From NCBI GenBank assembly GCA_037013495.1, contig CM072812.1, positions 73,973,340-74,037,339 on the forward strand: a stretch of 64,000 bases of DNA, read 5' to 3'. Position 1 is the first letter of the stretch. Every line of letters starts with the position of its first letter. Shown here one piece after another: positions 1 to 11,000 of the stretch. A program made the position numbers and the translations under genes. This DNA is from Hippophae tibetana (Eukaryota > Streptophyta > Magnoliopsida > Rosales > Elaeagnaceae). The notes beneath the pieces are model-generated. The model made no database searches, was not told where the DNA came from, and worked only from the letters and a program-made list of their open reading frames with translations.

Positions 1-1620
1 TAGACTGTAAGGTCTATTTTTCTAGTTTAGTAAGTTATTTTCCTAAAGTGTTTAGGGTGATGTTGTTAAAATTATTTTGAAGAACAATCTTTTTAAGAAT
101 AGTTGTAGTATCTTCTTGGTGATTTTTAAAAGGACAAGATTCAACCTCTTTATTACTGTAAGGAAAATTTATTATTTTGAGCAGAGGACGTTCTGTATCC
201 ATATGGCCATCTAGTGTTTCCTAGACAGGAATTTTTTTTTGTTTTTATTGGTTTTATAGATTTGAATGGATAATCCATGTTCTTTTCAGAAACATAGATT
301 TCAAACCAATCAAAGAATAGAATATTAATTTTATGTTTATAAAATTCTTCTCGAATTTATTTATGAGTTTTCATGAAGTTGTGTAAAAACCAATAACATT
401 TTTTTCTTTATTAAAATCTGTCACGAAGTCATCATGTAGACGTTTTTTATCAACATGGAAATCATCCTTCTCGAAAAAGTTTAATTCATGGGTTATGTTT
501 TCAGTTATAGCCAATATTGTTGGTGATTGAGGAGGTGATTCACTTTGATCTTGATTTTGAGTGTAGATTGGGTGTGGTACTGGAGTACTATAGTCTACAT
601 TTTGAAGGCTTGGACTAGGTATGTCTGAAGTGGAATAGCTACGTTGGGTTTCATATGGTAGGTTTATTATTGAGGAAAGGTTTGGGATTCTTCCTAAATC
701 TAAAGTTTCTACAGAACTAGCACTAGAGTACCTAGAACTAGTAGTTCTATTGAAACTTAACACTAGAGTACCTAGAACTAGTAGTTCTATTGAAACTTAG
801 TTTTGCACTACCATTGTTATACTGGGTTATGTTCCTAAGTTGGGTATTTTGCTCAGTTTTTATTTTCTTTGACTCAGGTTGGGTAGCTCCTTCAAGGAGC
901 TACTCATCTGGCAGGGTTATTTTCTTCCATTCTATGGGTTTTAGAATGATTTTATTTGATTTTGAAATATATGTTTGAAGGAGAAGTGTTTCTCATTTTT
1001 TACTATGATGTATATTTATGTTTGGTGTTAAAAGTAGATATCATAGCTTTATAATACACTCTAAAAATCATCGCAATTGGGATAGATCTTTCCATCATAT
1101 CATAGTTATGAGTTTTAATTTGTAAAATAAGTGATTTTAGAATGTTTTTATCATTTAAGGAAACTGTAAAGTTAGGATAGGAATCAAAAGAGATTGGACC
1201 CTTACATAAACTCGACTCTATCGTTCCTAACAATGAATCCCCAAAGTTATTGAACCTAGCATCCATAAATACTGCTAAGATTGATGTATTTAGTCCTTCC
1301 TTGGTTAAAGGTTTTAATTCTACTTGGACTAGACCAACGTGGATATATTTATAACCTTTATTTTTATGGTTTTGTAAAGGTTGTTTTGAAAACAAGTTTA
1401 TAGTTTCAAAAGGTGAAGATGGTTGAATATCTCTTTCCTCGATTTTAATGGAGTAATCAGTTTGAAAAATGTTTAACTTTAAAGTTTTATAAATTTGGTT
1501 TTTTTGTATCTTGGATATTTCCCAATTATCAATATTTTTTTTAAACTCTTCAAAAGTGATTTCTTCACTATTGATTATGTTTTTATTTTTTGCAAAAGAA
1601 GAAGACGATGCAAAAAAAAT
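1..1620 (-). pseudogene. Endogenous pararetrovirus-type movement protein / polyprotein relic, left end open
   Basis: Minus-strand coding relic running off the left edge. Conceptual reading from about 1620 downward gives a short acidic leader, then a block at 1003-1395 that resembles the 30K-type movement protein domain of plant pararetroviruses (Caulimoviridae): short motifs such as GLVQVELKPLT, MDARFNNFGDSLLGTIE and PNFTVSLNDKN lie in the family's usual order. In the viral family this protein widens plasmodesmata for cell-to-cell spread. A second open block (371-763) is Ser/Thr/Pro-rich and is in another frame; a third (about 180-360) is Phe/Trp-rich. Stops and frameshifts separate the blocks, so no intact protein is possible. 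No reverse transcriptase, protease or coat region is visible; it may lie left of the window. The alternative is a retrotransposon that carries a movement-protein-like domain. Domain recognition is from motif memory only. Confidence 0.6.
721..799. repeat. 40-bp tandem duplication inside the pararetroviral relic
   Basis: The 39-base block at 721-759 (beginning CACTAGAGTACCTAGAAC) is repeated exactly at 761-799, with a single A between. It lies at the N-terminal end of the 371-763 open block and disrupts the reading frame, because the period of 40 is not a multiple of three. The two copies are identical, so the duplication is recent relative to the decay around it. Confidence 0.95.
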
Positions 1621-1941
1621 AGAACTCGTGGTTAAAAAGTATCTTCAATATAATATACTTAACCCTTAGTATTGATTTATTTAATTATTGAATATTTTCT
1701 TGGTCCGTTGTTATGGTATCAGAGCCAAGAGGTAGTTAAAAGTAGTATCAATAAATCTTAGTATTTATTTTTCATACTATTCAAATTTCGTTTAAACTTT
1801 TGTATGAACCGAGTCATTGAGGTTGGAAGAATGGTAGTAAGTCCCGAGGTTTAGGCATTAAATCTACATAAGTGTCGATCATAACTAGATAGGTATAGAC
1901 CTTATATATATATATATATATATATATAGCAGTGGTGGCCA
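1621..1941. other. Non-coding gap with PBS-like 13-mer and (TA)13 microsatellite
   Basis: No coding sequence is seen. Positions 1714-1726 read TGGTATCAGAGCC on the plus strand, the exact complement of plant initiator tRNA-Met used as retroelement primer site, but no LTR was recognised to its left. Positions 1903-1928 are a pure TA dinucleotide run. Confidence 0.7.
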
Positions 1942-2689
1942 TGAAATTAATTTGGGCACAAAGAAAATTATATCATATTAAAGGTATTTATTAATATATT
2001 TGATTGATATTTATATCTTTATATAGCTTCTTCTTGATTATATTTTTACATGTTTAGATTAAATAATTTTATATGTGATCATAATTATTTGATTTGATTA
2101 TTAAATTTTGAAGAAGTTATTTTTATTGAACTTGTGATTAATCTTTTTGATCTAGAATTTGTTAGTTGATTTTATTTAAGTGACATATGTTTTGAATCAT
2201 CTAGTGAAGATTATTCATTATTAAATCTTTTCTATAATATGCACGAGTACTGGTGTTTTTATGGTAACTATTTTGCAGTTAATTTGGGAACGTATCTGAT
2301 TGGTGAGAAGCTTATTGGACTGTTGGTTTGGAAATCGTTCATGCTAATTTTAGAAACTGTACAAAAAGGTACTCGTAGGTAAGGTACATTGAGGCAGTAT
2401 CTTAGAGAGGTTAGCATAAGACTGAGTTTGTACTTGAACATTTGGTTTTCATAGTGGAAAGTTAGCTGGTCCAATGGACTGGTGGTTTTCCTCTTAGGTC
2501 ATGGTTGTGGCCTAGGTTGTTTCCACCTAAAAATTTTGTGTGTTATTATTTTATTTCCACACTTTATTTTTACACGAAATTGTATGTTTGACCGCCTTAT
2601 TTAGGTTATTAAATTATAAATTGATAAAAATGTAAAATAACCTATTCACCCCCTCTAGGTTATTCAGATCTGTATCTTATAAACTTTCA
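1942..2689 (+). repeat. 5' LTR of gag-only Copia element
   Basis: Starts TGAAATTAATTTGGGCAC, ends CTTATAAACTTTCA. It aligns along its length with 3645-4319. The left limit is taken where the two copies stop matching; a related LTR at 33984-35427 is about twice as long, so this could be a short-LTR subfamily or a truncated pair. Confidence 0.7.
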
Positions 2690-2691
2690 AT

Positions 2692-2704
2692 TGGTATCAG
2701 AGCC
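2692..2704 (+). other. Primer binding site (initiator tRNA-Met)
   Basis: TGGTATCAGAGCC two bases after the 5' LTR terminal CA. It fixes element polarity as plus. Confidence 0.85.
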
Positions 2705-2757
2705 AACACTAGAGACACTTGGTGAGTTTGATCCTTAAGGACACACACTTTTACTTA

Positions 2758-3654
2758 TGGACCAAATAAAAGAAGGTGAGTCATCTGTTGGACCCCTACT
2801 CCAGTATGGGTATAATTACCCTTATTGGAAGGCTCACATGTAAGCCTTTTTCAAACAAGATGGAAAAGTCCGAGATGATATTCTTGATGGTTAAAAACCA
2901 CCTTCGATAATGAAACATGGTGTAATAATCATAAAACCAAGAAGAGACTAGTCCACTGAAGAATGCACCCTTAGTGAGGCAAACCAAAAATGTTTATCCT
3001 ACATTATCGATGGATGAGTTTTGTTGCATCTCCTACTGTTAAACTACTAAGGATGCATGGAATGAATTTGCTCTTATTCTTGATGGAACTTCCCAAGTGA
3101 AACAAACAAAATTGAGATTCCTAACATCTTAGTTTGATTCCATTAAAATGAGCAACAATGAAACTTTTGGTCAATTCTATGCTTGCTTTCTTGATATCAC
3201 TAATGCTTGTTCTAACCTTGGTGAGAAAATTTCACAACCTATACAAGTATGCAAACTCCTAAGCTTCTTAACAGCAGACTACAAGATGAAAGTTACAATG
3301 GTAGAGGAAAGCAAGAATGCAGACACACTAAAAATTTATGAACTTGTCGGGTTAATCCAAACCTATGAGCTTACTCTTGATCCATCCAAGAAAATCAAGG
3401 ATGTGGCATTCAAAAGCTCCAAAAAGGACATCTCTCATAGTGATGAGGATATGAATTGTGAGTCACTAGTCTTGTTAGCACTAAAATTTAAGAAGTTCGT
3501 GAAGAGGAAGGGTCAATAGAATAATCGATCTAACAAGGGACAATCTAGTCATTCGAGGGATTGAAAGTCAAGGAAAATCAAGCCTCCTAGCTCTGATGGT
3601 AAGAAAACTAAGCCCACTAATCCTCAATGCTTTACTTGTAAGGGTGAAAGTAAT
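2758..3654 (+). pseudogene. Copia gag relic
   Basis: Starts at ATG 2758 (MDQIKEGESSVGPLLQYGYN), typical of the plant Copia gag family. An open stretch at 3148-3519 (123 codons) contains the gag core with FLDITNACSNLGEKI and FLTADYKMKVTMVEESK, followed by a lysine-rich tail. The reading ends with FTCKGE, the first half of a CCHC zinc knuckle, where the 3' LTR begins. At least six in-frame stops occur upstream of 3148, several of them TAG or TGA. Gag would form the virus-like particle in the cytoplasm; this copy cannot. Confidence 0.75.
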
Positions 3655-4319
3655 TAGGGCACAAAGAAAATTATATCATATTAAAGGTATTTATTAATAA
3701 ATTTGATTGATATTTTTATCTTTATATAGCTTCTTCTTGATTAGATTTTTACATATTTATATTAAATAATTTTATGTGTGATTATAATGATTTGATTTGA
3801 TTATTAAATTTTAAATAAGTTATTTTTATTGAACATGTGCTTAATCTTTTTTCTCTAGAATTTACCAGTTGATTTTATTTAAGTGACATGTTTTGAATCA
3901 TCTAATGAGTATTATTAATTATTAAATTCGTTCTAGAACATATACGGGCACTTGTGTTTTTGTGCTAACTATTTTACAGTTAATTTGGGAACGTATCATA
4001 TCGACAAGAAGCTTATTGGAACGTTAATCTAAAAACTCCTCACGCTAATTTTAGAAACTACAAAAACAGAGTAAGGGCTTGTAAGTAAGGTACATTGGGA
4101 TAGTAGCCTAGGGAAGGTAGCATAAGACCGAGTTTGTGGCATAGGTTGTTTCCACCTAAAATTTTTTTTGTGTTATTTTTTTATTTCTTCACTTTATTCT
4201 TACACATGATTGCATGCCTAACCACCTTGTTTAAGTTATTAAATTATAAATTGATAAAAATTCAAAATAATCTATGTACTTCCTCTAGTTTACTCAGGTC
4301 CGTATCTTATAAACTTTCG
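3645..4319 (+). repeat. 3' LTR of gag-only Copia element
   Basis: Direct repeat of 1942-2689. It lacks about 85 bases present in the 5' copy between GAGTTTGT and GGCCTAGGTTG; both deletion edges carry TTGT. The terminal CA is now CG (4318-4319). The next bases already read as LINE sequence on the minus strand. Confidence 0.7.
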
Positions 4320-4324
4320 AAAAT

Positions 4325-5980
4325 TAACAATTGGAATACCAAGAGAAACAAGGAGCTTTAATTCATCATAAGTGCTCTAGCTAAAACACATTATTGATTT
4401 CAGATTGATCATCTATTCAGAAGCTCATTCATAATTCTCCAAAATTATCTTTTAGGAACCACCTGAATTATCATTAATTTCTATGAAAATAAAGATATCA
4501 TCAACAAATAGCAAGTGTGACAACCTTGGACTAGCTCTGACAATAGATAACCCCCTTATTTGAGATGAACAATTTGTCTTCCTCAAAAGACTAGCCAACC
4601 CTTCAGAACATAAAACAAATAGAAAATATGACAATGGATCATTCTATCTCAAGCCTCGTTTTGGCCGAAAAAACTTTAGAACATTCTCCATTGACTTTAA
4701 CATAATAGGAAATAGAAGTGACATAGTTCATTATCAAGTTCACCCATCTCCTTTCAAATCCCAAATTAAGTAGCATGAACTCCTAAAAACCTCATTCCAC
4801 CCTATCGTATGCCTTACACATGCCTATTAATTGTCACTTTCCCATTTTTACATTTCAAACACCTCTTCATTGAATGCAGCACCTCAAAGGCCACAATAGT
4901 GTTGTTAGATATCAAACTCCCTTTGATAAATGCACTTAAACTTTCAGAAACAACATTAGATAAGACATCCCTAACCTGCCAGGGATACACTTGACAATCA
5001 TTTTGTAGATAACGTTAAAGAGACTTATTGGCTTGAATTTCATGACTTGTCTAGGTTCCTTGACCCTAGGAATAACATATATAATAGTTTTGTTAAAACT
5101 AGCTAGACTTTCATTATTATTGAGCACCCTCAAAAATGCCTCTGCCACTTCATCCCCATTAATGTCCCAGTAAGTTTGAAAAAATGGGGTAGGCATCCCA
5201 CCTGCTTACAGGATGCATTTGAAACAAAGCCATCTTAATGTCTTCTTTTGAGAAATGCCTCGATAATCTACTATTCATCTGACTTGATACCATGGGAACA
5301 ATGCAATCAGAGAAAGCATCCAAATTGACAAGTCCATTGCTATCAAAAAGCCCATAATAGTAATTACAAAACACATTTTGAATTGTATTAATCTCATACA
5401 CTCATACCTCATTCTCATCAAGTATACCAACAACATGATTCCTCTTAAACCTCAAATTAGCTTTTTCATGGAAGAACCTCGAGTTTTGATCCCCATATTG
5501 TAGCCATAATTTTCATGATATTTGTCTCCACATAATTTTATCACACTCCAGAACTGAGTTCAACTCCCTTACTACACTTTTAAACCTACTAATGTCACAG
5601 TTAGGAGGAGCCACAACTTTAGCCAACTTCAAATCATCTTCAGCCTTCTTAATTCTCCTTTGAACGTGTCTAACTATATTCCAATTCCATTTCTACAAAG
5701 CATCACTACAATAATTAATTTTCTCAGTTTTTAGACAGCTACAATCCCTATTATTATCCCATGCCTCAGACACAATATTTACATAACCATCAATTTTTAG
5801 CCAAAATTCTTCAAACCTGAAAGCCTTCTTCCTTCTGTTCCTAGTTTGATAAACAATCTCACAGCTACTAGCAAAAACCAACATATGATCTGACGTTGAA
5901 AAATACTCATGTTACAGTCTATTATAAGGAAATAGAGATAACCAAGCCTCATTGACAAGTGAGGCACAAATCTCACCCGT
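4325..5980 (-). pseudogene. LINE (non-LTR retrotransposon) RT relic
   Basis: Minus-strand fragments in the order expected of a plant L1-type ORF2. 5693-5884 carries RKKAFRFEEFWLK, the linker after the endonuclease. 5159-5401 carries MHPVSRWDAYPI. 4936-5196 carries FKPISLFNVIYKMIVK (RT block). 4452-4634 carries LSHLLFVDDIFIF, where FVDD (4497-4508) is the catalytic box, usually FADD. Beyond the last block ILENYE, INLKS and LGIPIVN follow in sequence down to about 4325. Each block is broken by stops or frame changes. The endonuclease is missing and the 3' end is cut by the neighbouring LTR at about 4320. Confidence 0.85.
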
Positions 5981-6619
5981 GTATTTTCATCCTCATATCT
6001 CCTATTATTCCATGCATATTTATATCACACATAGCCAATATCAGTTAAACTAGAATGTTGTTAAAGACTTGTTTTTTTATTTCATAAAATAAATTTTTTT
6101 TATTCCATAAAATAAATAATTTTATAGCAATAACAATTATTACTCAAAAATTAACATTATTGTATATTTATGAAATTTAAATCACCAACATGTGCCATGC
6201 ACGCATAAAAATCTAGTATATATAAAAAAGATATTAGAGTGATCTTTTTGATAGTTCATTTGGTGCATTGTAATCAAAAGTGCCGATGCAATATTTTCTT
6301 AGGATTTTCATATATATCAATAAATATCAAAATATTCATATAATAAATATATTTTTTATGAATAGTTGTTTTTGTAGTTTTATTATATATTTACTTTATA
6401 TTATTACTCTTGAATAATTGTTTTGATTGTTCAGAATGATAATTCATGTAATTCATGCTTACTCATTTAATGAATGGATTGAATGATCAATTCATTTATA
6501 TGCGAATCATATTTATATTGAACTAATCATGAATTTTTGTGTCCTTATCATATCATATTCTATATCAATTAAAAAAAATAATCAACTAGCATTACTAATG
6601 TGAACCCTAGTACTCTATC
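5981..6619. other. AT-rich intergenic sequence with possible Helitron 3' end
   Basis: No coding sequence. About 6300-6560 belongs to a dispersed repeat also found at 13605-13970. At 6192-6216 a short stem (GTGC-CAT-GCAC) is followed about ten bases later by CTAG and then TATATA, the arrangement of plant Helitron 3' termini. Confidence 0.5.
6192..6216 (+). mobile_element. Helitron-like 3' terminus (candidate)
   Basis: GTGCCATGCAC hairpin, AT-rich spacer, CTAG then T. Helitrons end with a GC-containing hairpin 10-12 bases before CTRR and insert at A/T. No matching 5' TC end or helicase was found, so this is only a terminus candidate. Confidence 0.35.
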
Positions 6620-6624
6620 CTTAA
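6620..6624. repeat. Target site duplication CTTAA (left)
   Basis: Matches 11783-11787 exactly and flanks the two LTRs of the Copia element between. Confidence 0.9.
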
Positions 6625-6830
6625 TGTTAGAAATACTTAATGATTGTATTCTATTCTGTGAATAAATGAATATACATGGTGCCTTTATATAGGAATTACA
6701 AGTAAACTAGATATGTCTAAAGTAACTAGATATGTCTAAAGTAACTAGATATAGATATCCCAGAAGTAAAGAGATATACATTAGCATATATATATATATA
6801 TATTAATATATTACTAGATATACATTAACA
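6625..6830 (-). repeat. 3' LTR of Copia element (left)
   Basis: TGTTAGAAATACTTAATG to ATACATTAACA. Contains a tandem 19-bp unit absent from the other LTR and a TA-rich stretch near the end. Confidence 0.95.
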
Positions 6831-6842
6831 GCCCCCCTCAAA
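6831..6842 (-). other. Polypurine tract
   Basis: On the minus strand TTTGAGGGGGGC abuts the 3' LTR; this is the usual plus-strand primer of LTR elements. Confidence 0.85.
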
Positions 6843-6843
6843 C

Positions 6844-7389
6844 TCAAGATGGATGTGAGACCAACTTGAGGTTGTCAACCAAATTACGAGTGCGTCCTTT
6901 GGGAAGTACCTTAGTGAAAATATCTGTAAGTTGATCGTTGGAGGAAACGGGGAAAAGCTTGAGAGCACCATGGATAAGATGAGAGCGAATAAAGTGACAA
7001 TCAATCTCGATGTGTTTAGTCCGTTCATTGAAGACATCGTTGTGAGCAATATGAATGGCACTCTGATTATCACAATAAAGGGGAGTTGCAGAAGATGTGG
7101 ACACACCCAAATCCTTAAGGAGCCATCGTAGCCAAATGAGCTCAGATGTGGTATCAGCAATAGCACGATATTCTGCTTCAGTACTGGAGCGGGCCACAAA
7201 GGTTTGTTTCTTACTTTGCCAAGAAATCAAAGAAGTACCAAGGATAAAGCAATAACCTATAGTGGACCTGCGATCAGTAGGATCTCCTGCCCAATCAGCA
7301 TCAGAGAATGCATGAAGTACTAAAGGAGACTGAGCTGAGTAGAAAAGGCCATGGAAAATAGTGCCTTTCAAGTATCGTAGAATACGCAA
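6844..7389 (-). pseudogene. Copia RNase H domain
   Basis: Open block of 181 codons holding the Copia RNase H: DADWAGDPTDRRSTIGYC, SSTEAEYRA, LYCDNQSA and NERTKHIEIDCHF in the normal order. It degrades the RNA strand during reverse transcription. The natural polyprotein stop is at 6844, two bases before the polypurine tract. This block is itself undamaged; upstream stops separate it from RT. Confidence 0.95.
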
Positions 7390-7428
7390 AACAGCAGCAT
7401 AATGAGTCGATCGTGGAGTAGACAGATA

Positions 7429-8061
7429 CTAGCTCATCTAATGAACATCATAAGAGATGTCTGGACGAGTAACTATAAGATAAACCAAACTACCAACCAA
7501 TTGTCTATAAAGAGAGGGATTAGACAATGATTGCCCCTCTGATGGTGTCAGATGCACATTAAGTTCAACTGGAGTGTCAACAGTCTTGCTATCAGTGAGT
7601 CCAGCTTGAGATATGAGGTCAGATGCATACTTTGCTTGAGTAATGTAAAAACCATCTGTGGAACGAGTGATCTCAAGACCCAAGAAATAGCTTAAATGTA
7701 CAAGGTCTTTCATCTCAAACTACTGACTAAGAAAATCCTTGAGTTCTTGAATGCCACTGAGGTCATCACCAGTTATGATCATATCATCCACATATAGAAG
7801 AAGCAAAATGGTGCATTTATCATTGCGATGAAGAAATAAGGCAGAATCATAAGGACTGGCAGTCTAACCCAAACGAAGGATGGTGGAGCTGAATTTGGTA
7901 AACCATGCTCGTGGAGCTTGTTTAAGGCCATAAAGTGCACGTCGAAGGCGACAAACCTTATTTGTTTCAACAGAAAGACTAGGAGGAGGTTGCATATATA
8001 CTTCTTCATGCAGATCCCTATTAAGGAATGCATTTTTAACATCCATCTGAAAAGGTCCCAT
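7429..8061 (-). pseudogene. Copia reverse transcriptase, C-terminal part
   Basis: Same frame as RNase H. Contains MDVKNAFLNRDLHEEVYMQ (first catalytic Asp), ALYGLKQAPRAW, the catalytic YVDD at 7783-7794, FEMKDLVHLSYFLGLEI and TRPDISYDVH. In-frame TAG codons stand at 7864, 7720, 7438 and 7429; in each of the first two a CAG glutamine is the expected residue. The join to the upstream part is a one-base deletion near 8050. Confidence 0.95.
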
Positions 8062-9647
8062 TTACTAGCAGCAGCAACAGCTAAGAGGGTACGAATAGAG
8101 GAAATACGGGCAATTGGAGCAAAAGTCTCTTCATAATCAATCCCATACTCTTGTGTAAAACCTCTTGCTACAAGACGAGCCTTGTAGCGATCGATAGACC
8201 CATTAGATCGAGTCTTGATCTTATAGATCCACTTACTACCAACCACAGATTGACCAGGAGGGAGAGTAACAAGATCCCAAGTATGGTTTTTGGTTAATGC
8301 ATCAATTTCTTCTTTCATTGCAATATGCCAAGAAGGGTTAGTAGATGCCTCACGATAGGTGTGAGGCTCATGGAGTGTAGCAAGGGTAGTGTAACAATGA
8401 TAGTCAAGTAAATGTGTAGGAATGGATCTTACCCGGGTTGAGTGGCGAGGTGGAATGTCTTGTTGAGGATCTTCAGGCGGAGTAGGAGCAAGGGACCTAT
8501 GTTCAAGGTAAGGTAGCTCATTATCAACTTGTTCTTCAACGACCTGACTAGGAGAATCATCAAAAATATCTGAAGATTGAATAGTGAAGTCCAAAGATGG
8601 ATTAGAAGTATCTGTAGAAGGAACAAGAGACTCATTTGGAAAATTTTCTAAAATATTTGAATTAGTAAGGGAAGAATGAAAGTGAGAAAGTTCAACAAAT
8701 AAGCGGTGTTCCCAAAAGACAACATTACGGGAAACACGGAATCGATGTGAGACAGGATCATAGCATCGATACCCTTTCTGAGTTTCACCATAACCAAGAA
8801 AACAACAAAGTCTAGATCGAGGCTCAAGTTTGTTGTGTTCATGAGGCTAAAGAAGAACGAAACAAATAGATCCGAATGAGCGAAGGTAATGATAGTTAGT
8901 AGATGATCCAAAAAGGTTCTCATAGGGAGTCTGATTATGAATGACAGCGCTTGGAATGTGATTAATGGCATAAACAGCATGAAGAGCAGCTTCACCCCAA
9001 AATGGGGCAGGAACTTTGGCAGAGAGAAGAAGAGCACGAACAGTGTCAAGAATATGACGAAGTTTTCTTTCGGCTCGACCATTTTGTTGAGAGGTTCCTG
9101 GACAGGTTAGATGATGTACAGTGTCATAGGAGTGTAACAGAGTTTGAAAAGCATTTTGAGTATATTCAAGAGCATTATCATATTGAAAAGTTTTGATATG
9201 TTTGGAGAATTGTGTTTCAACCATTTTTGCAAAGTTATTGTATATTGATAAGATTTCAGAACGAGATTTCATTGGAAAGATCCAACTATAACGAGAATAA
9301 TCATCAATAAAAACAACAAAATATCGAGATCCACCAATACTAGTAACAGGAGAAGGTCCCCAAACATCAGAATGAATTAACTCAAAAATACTATTAGAGA
9401 TAGATTTACTATTATTGAAAGGTAAAGCTGGTTGTTTTCCTAACTGACATGAAGTACAGTCAAAATTATCTTTGGACACAGAACCCAATAGACCTTTAGA
9501 AGCTAACTGTTGTAACCGAGAGGATGGGGCATGACCAAGACGAGAATTCCAAAGTGCGAGAGAAGGTAAGGAAGAAACTGCAACAGTTGTTGCAGTAACA
9601 GAGGCAGGAGCAACAGGTGGAAGATGAAGATTGTTTACGGGAAACAT
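8050..9647 (-). pseudogene. Copia integrase and start of reverse transcriptase
   Basis: One continuous frame broken only by a TAG at 8847. It begins with the GAG-pre-integrase module (LWNSRLGH then CTSCQLGKQ). The integrase core has the D,D,E residues in IHSDVWGPSP, QYDNALEY and GRAERKLRHIL. The block corresponding to CFLGYGETQKGYRCYDP and VVFWEHRLF follows. The RT opens with NHTWDLVTLPPGQ, KWIYKIKTRSNG and YKARLVARGFTQ. The residue before the second Asp is Tyr instead of the usual Ser/Thr-rich context, which suggests erosion. Confidence 0.95.
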
Positions 9648-9695
9648 ACGCCTAACCCTAGGACCGGTCCCAAGCTCTTACCCCGTCCTCAGATC

Positions 9696-10421
9696 CTACA
9701 AAATACACCCAGAATATTCAAAAATAAGGCGATATCCTAGTTCAGCTAATTGTCCCACAGGGCATAAATTATAGGATAGGTCAGGTACATGGAAAACCCC
9801 AGGAACAGAGAGGGTAGAGGTCGAAACAAAACCTAGACTATTCCCATGAATGGTGGAACCATCAGCTATATGAATATTAAGGGGATATGGTACAGGGTCA
9901 AGTTTGGAGAATAAAGATGAGTGAGGTGTCATGTGATTGCAACATGTAGAGTCAAAAATCCAAGTTTGAGACTTACCGGGCAAAACTGAGAGGGTAGTGG
10001 AAAGAGATGCATTACTAGCCATTTGAATAGCCTCAGTTATAATCTTCTGTAGTTCAGTGGAGGAGAGGTTGATAGTGGATTTAGAAGACTGGGACTCTCC
10101 TGAACTAAAAGGCATCAACGAAGTAGGCTCAGTATTAGCAACAACAGTAGTAGATTTGTTGCGACGGTAACAAGTCTCAATGGTGTGGCCATAATGCTTG
10201 CAATAATTGCAGAACCTTTTATTGCTCTGCCTACGACGATTGTAAAAGTCAGAGGAATCACCTGATTGCTGAGGTTGTTCAATGGCAGGAGCATGAGGAG
10301 TAATAGCCAAAACATTGAGCTTATTCTGGGCTTGAAGGGTTGCAAGTCGAGTTTCTTCTCTAACCAACTCATTTATAGCAGTATCAAGAGAGAGAGGAGG
10401 ACTACGATTAAGAAGCTGACC
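9696..10421 (-). pseudogene. Copia zinc knuckle and aspartic protease
   Basis: Same frame as gag and integrase. Contains INELVREETRLATLQAQ, the CCHC knuckle CNYCKHYGHTIETC (complete), a Ser/Thr-rich linker and the protease, which would release the mature proteins. The protease site reads WIFDSTCCNHMT where the family has D-S-G-A; loss of the glycine should abolish activity. It ends with TAG 9696 and TAA 9678, after which the integrase frame resumes unchanged. Confidence 0.95.
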
Positions 10422-11000
10422 TCAGATTGGCTAAAAGTTCTTGTGGAGTGACTTCAAGAACTCATAGAGACAAAATTCATCCCTAATTGTAGCATATTGT
10501 TGAGCATCTATTGAGCATGCCCAAATTGGATCACAAAGGTCAATTTGATCCCAAAGGAAGCAAAGTTGATCAAAGTAGTCATTGATGGATTGCCCTGGTT
10601 CCTGTTGAAGTTTATGCAATTCAACTATTAGTTGATATTTCATGGATCTGTGAGTAGTGGAGTACCTTTTGGCCAACATATCCCATGCTGATTTGGCATT
10701 ATCAAAGCTGCCCAACAGATTGGAGATGGATGGAATGGAAGTATTCCGAATCCATGTAAGGATCATGTGGTTGTGACTATCCCATTCAATCATGCGACGA
10801 AGAAATATAGCATATTCTTCACTTGCTCCTTTAACAGGAATGATAATTGCACCAGTACAATAATGCCAGAGCATACGACCCTTAAGAAAACTGTGCATAG
10901 CTTGAGACCATGACAAGTAATTCTTGATCCCCTCCAATATAGTATTGATAGGGCAAGAAACAAAAGTATCCTTTTATCCATTTGAAAACACAATATGCAA
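10422..11000 (-). pseudogene. Copia gag capsid region
   Basis: 168-codon block (10431-10937) with NYLSWSQAMHSFLKGR, KSAWDMLAKRYS and QSINDYFDQLCFLWDQ, typical of the UBN2/retrotransposon gag family. In-frame reading continues upstream to about 11000 but meets a TAA at 10974. TAG at 10431 and TGA at 10422 close the block, at places where related proteins have Gln and Arg. No confident start codon could be chosen. Confidence 0.9.

Larger units (their letters stand above)
1942..4319 (+). mobile_element. Copia-type LTR retrotransposon reduced to LTR-gag-LTR
   Basis: Two diverged direct repeats (1942-2689 and 3645-4319) enclose less than 1 kb of internal sequence. The left repeat ends TTTCA and is followed two bases later by TGGTATCAGAGCC (2692-2704), the standard tRNA-Met primer site, which marks it as the 5' LTR. 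The internal part holds only a gag relic that stops inside the CCHC knuckle, directly at the second LTR. Protease, integrase, RT and RNase H are absent. No matching target duplication is seen (GGCCA left, AAAAT right), so the ends may be rearranged. The LTRs match the inner half of the relic LTR at 33984-35427. Confidence 0.7.

Noticed and set aside
2692-2704. tRNA gene at the TGGTATCAGAGCC sites
   Set aside because: Only the 3' complement of tRNA-Met is present next to LTR ends; no cloverleaf around it.
6931-7131. Plus-strand ORF in the Copia RNase H region
   Set aside because: Antisense shadow of the RNase H block, which has conserved Copia motifs on the minus strand.
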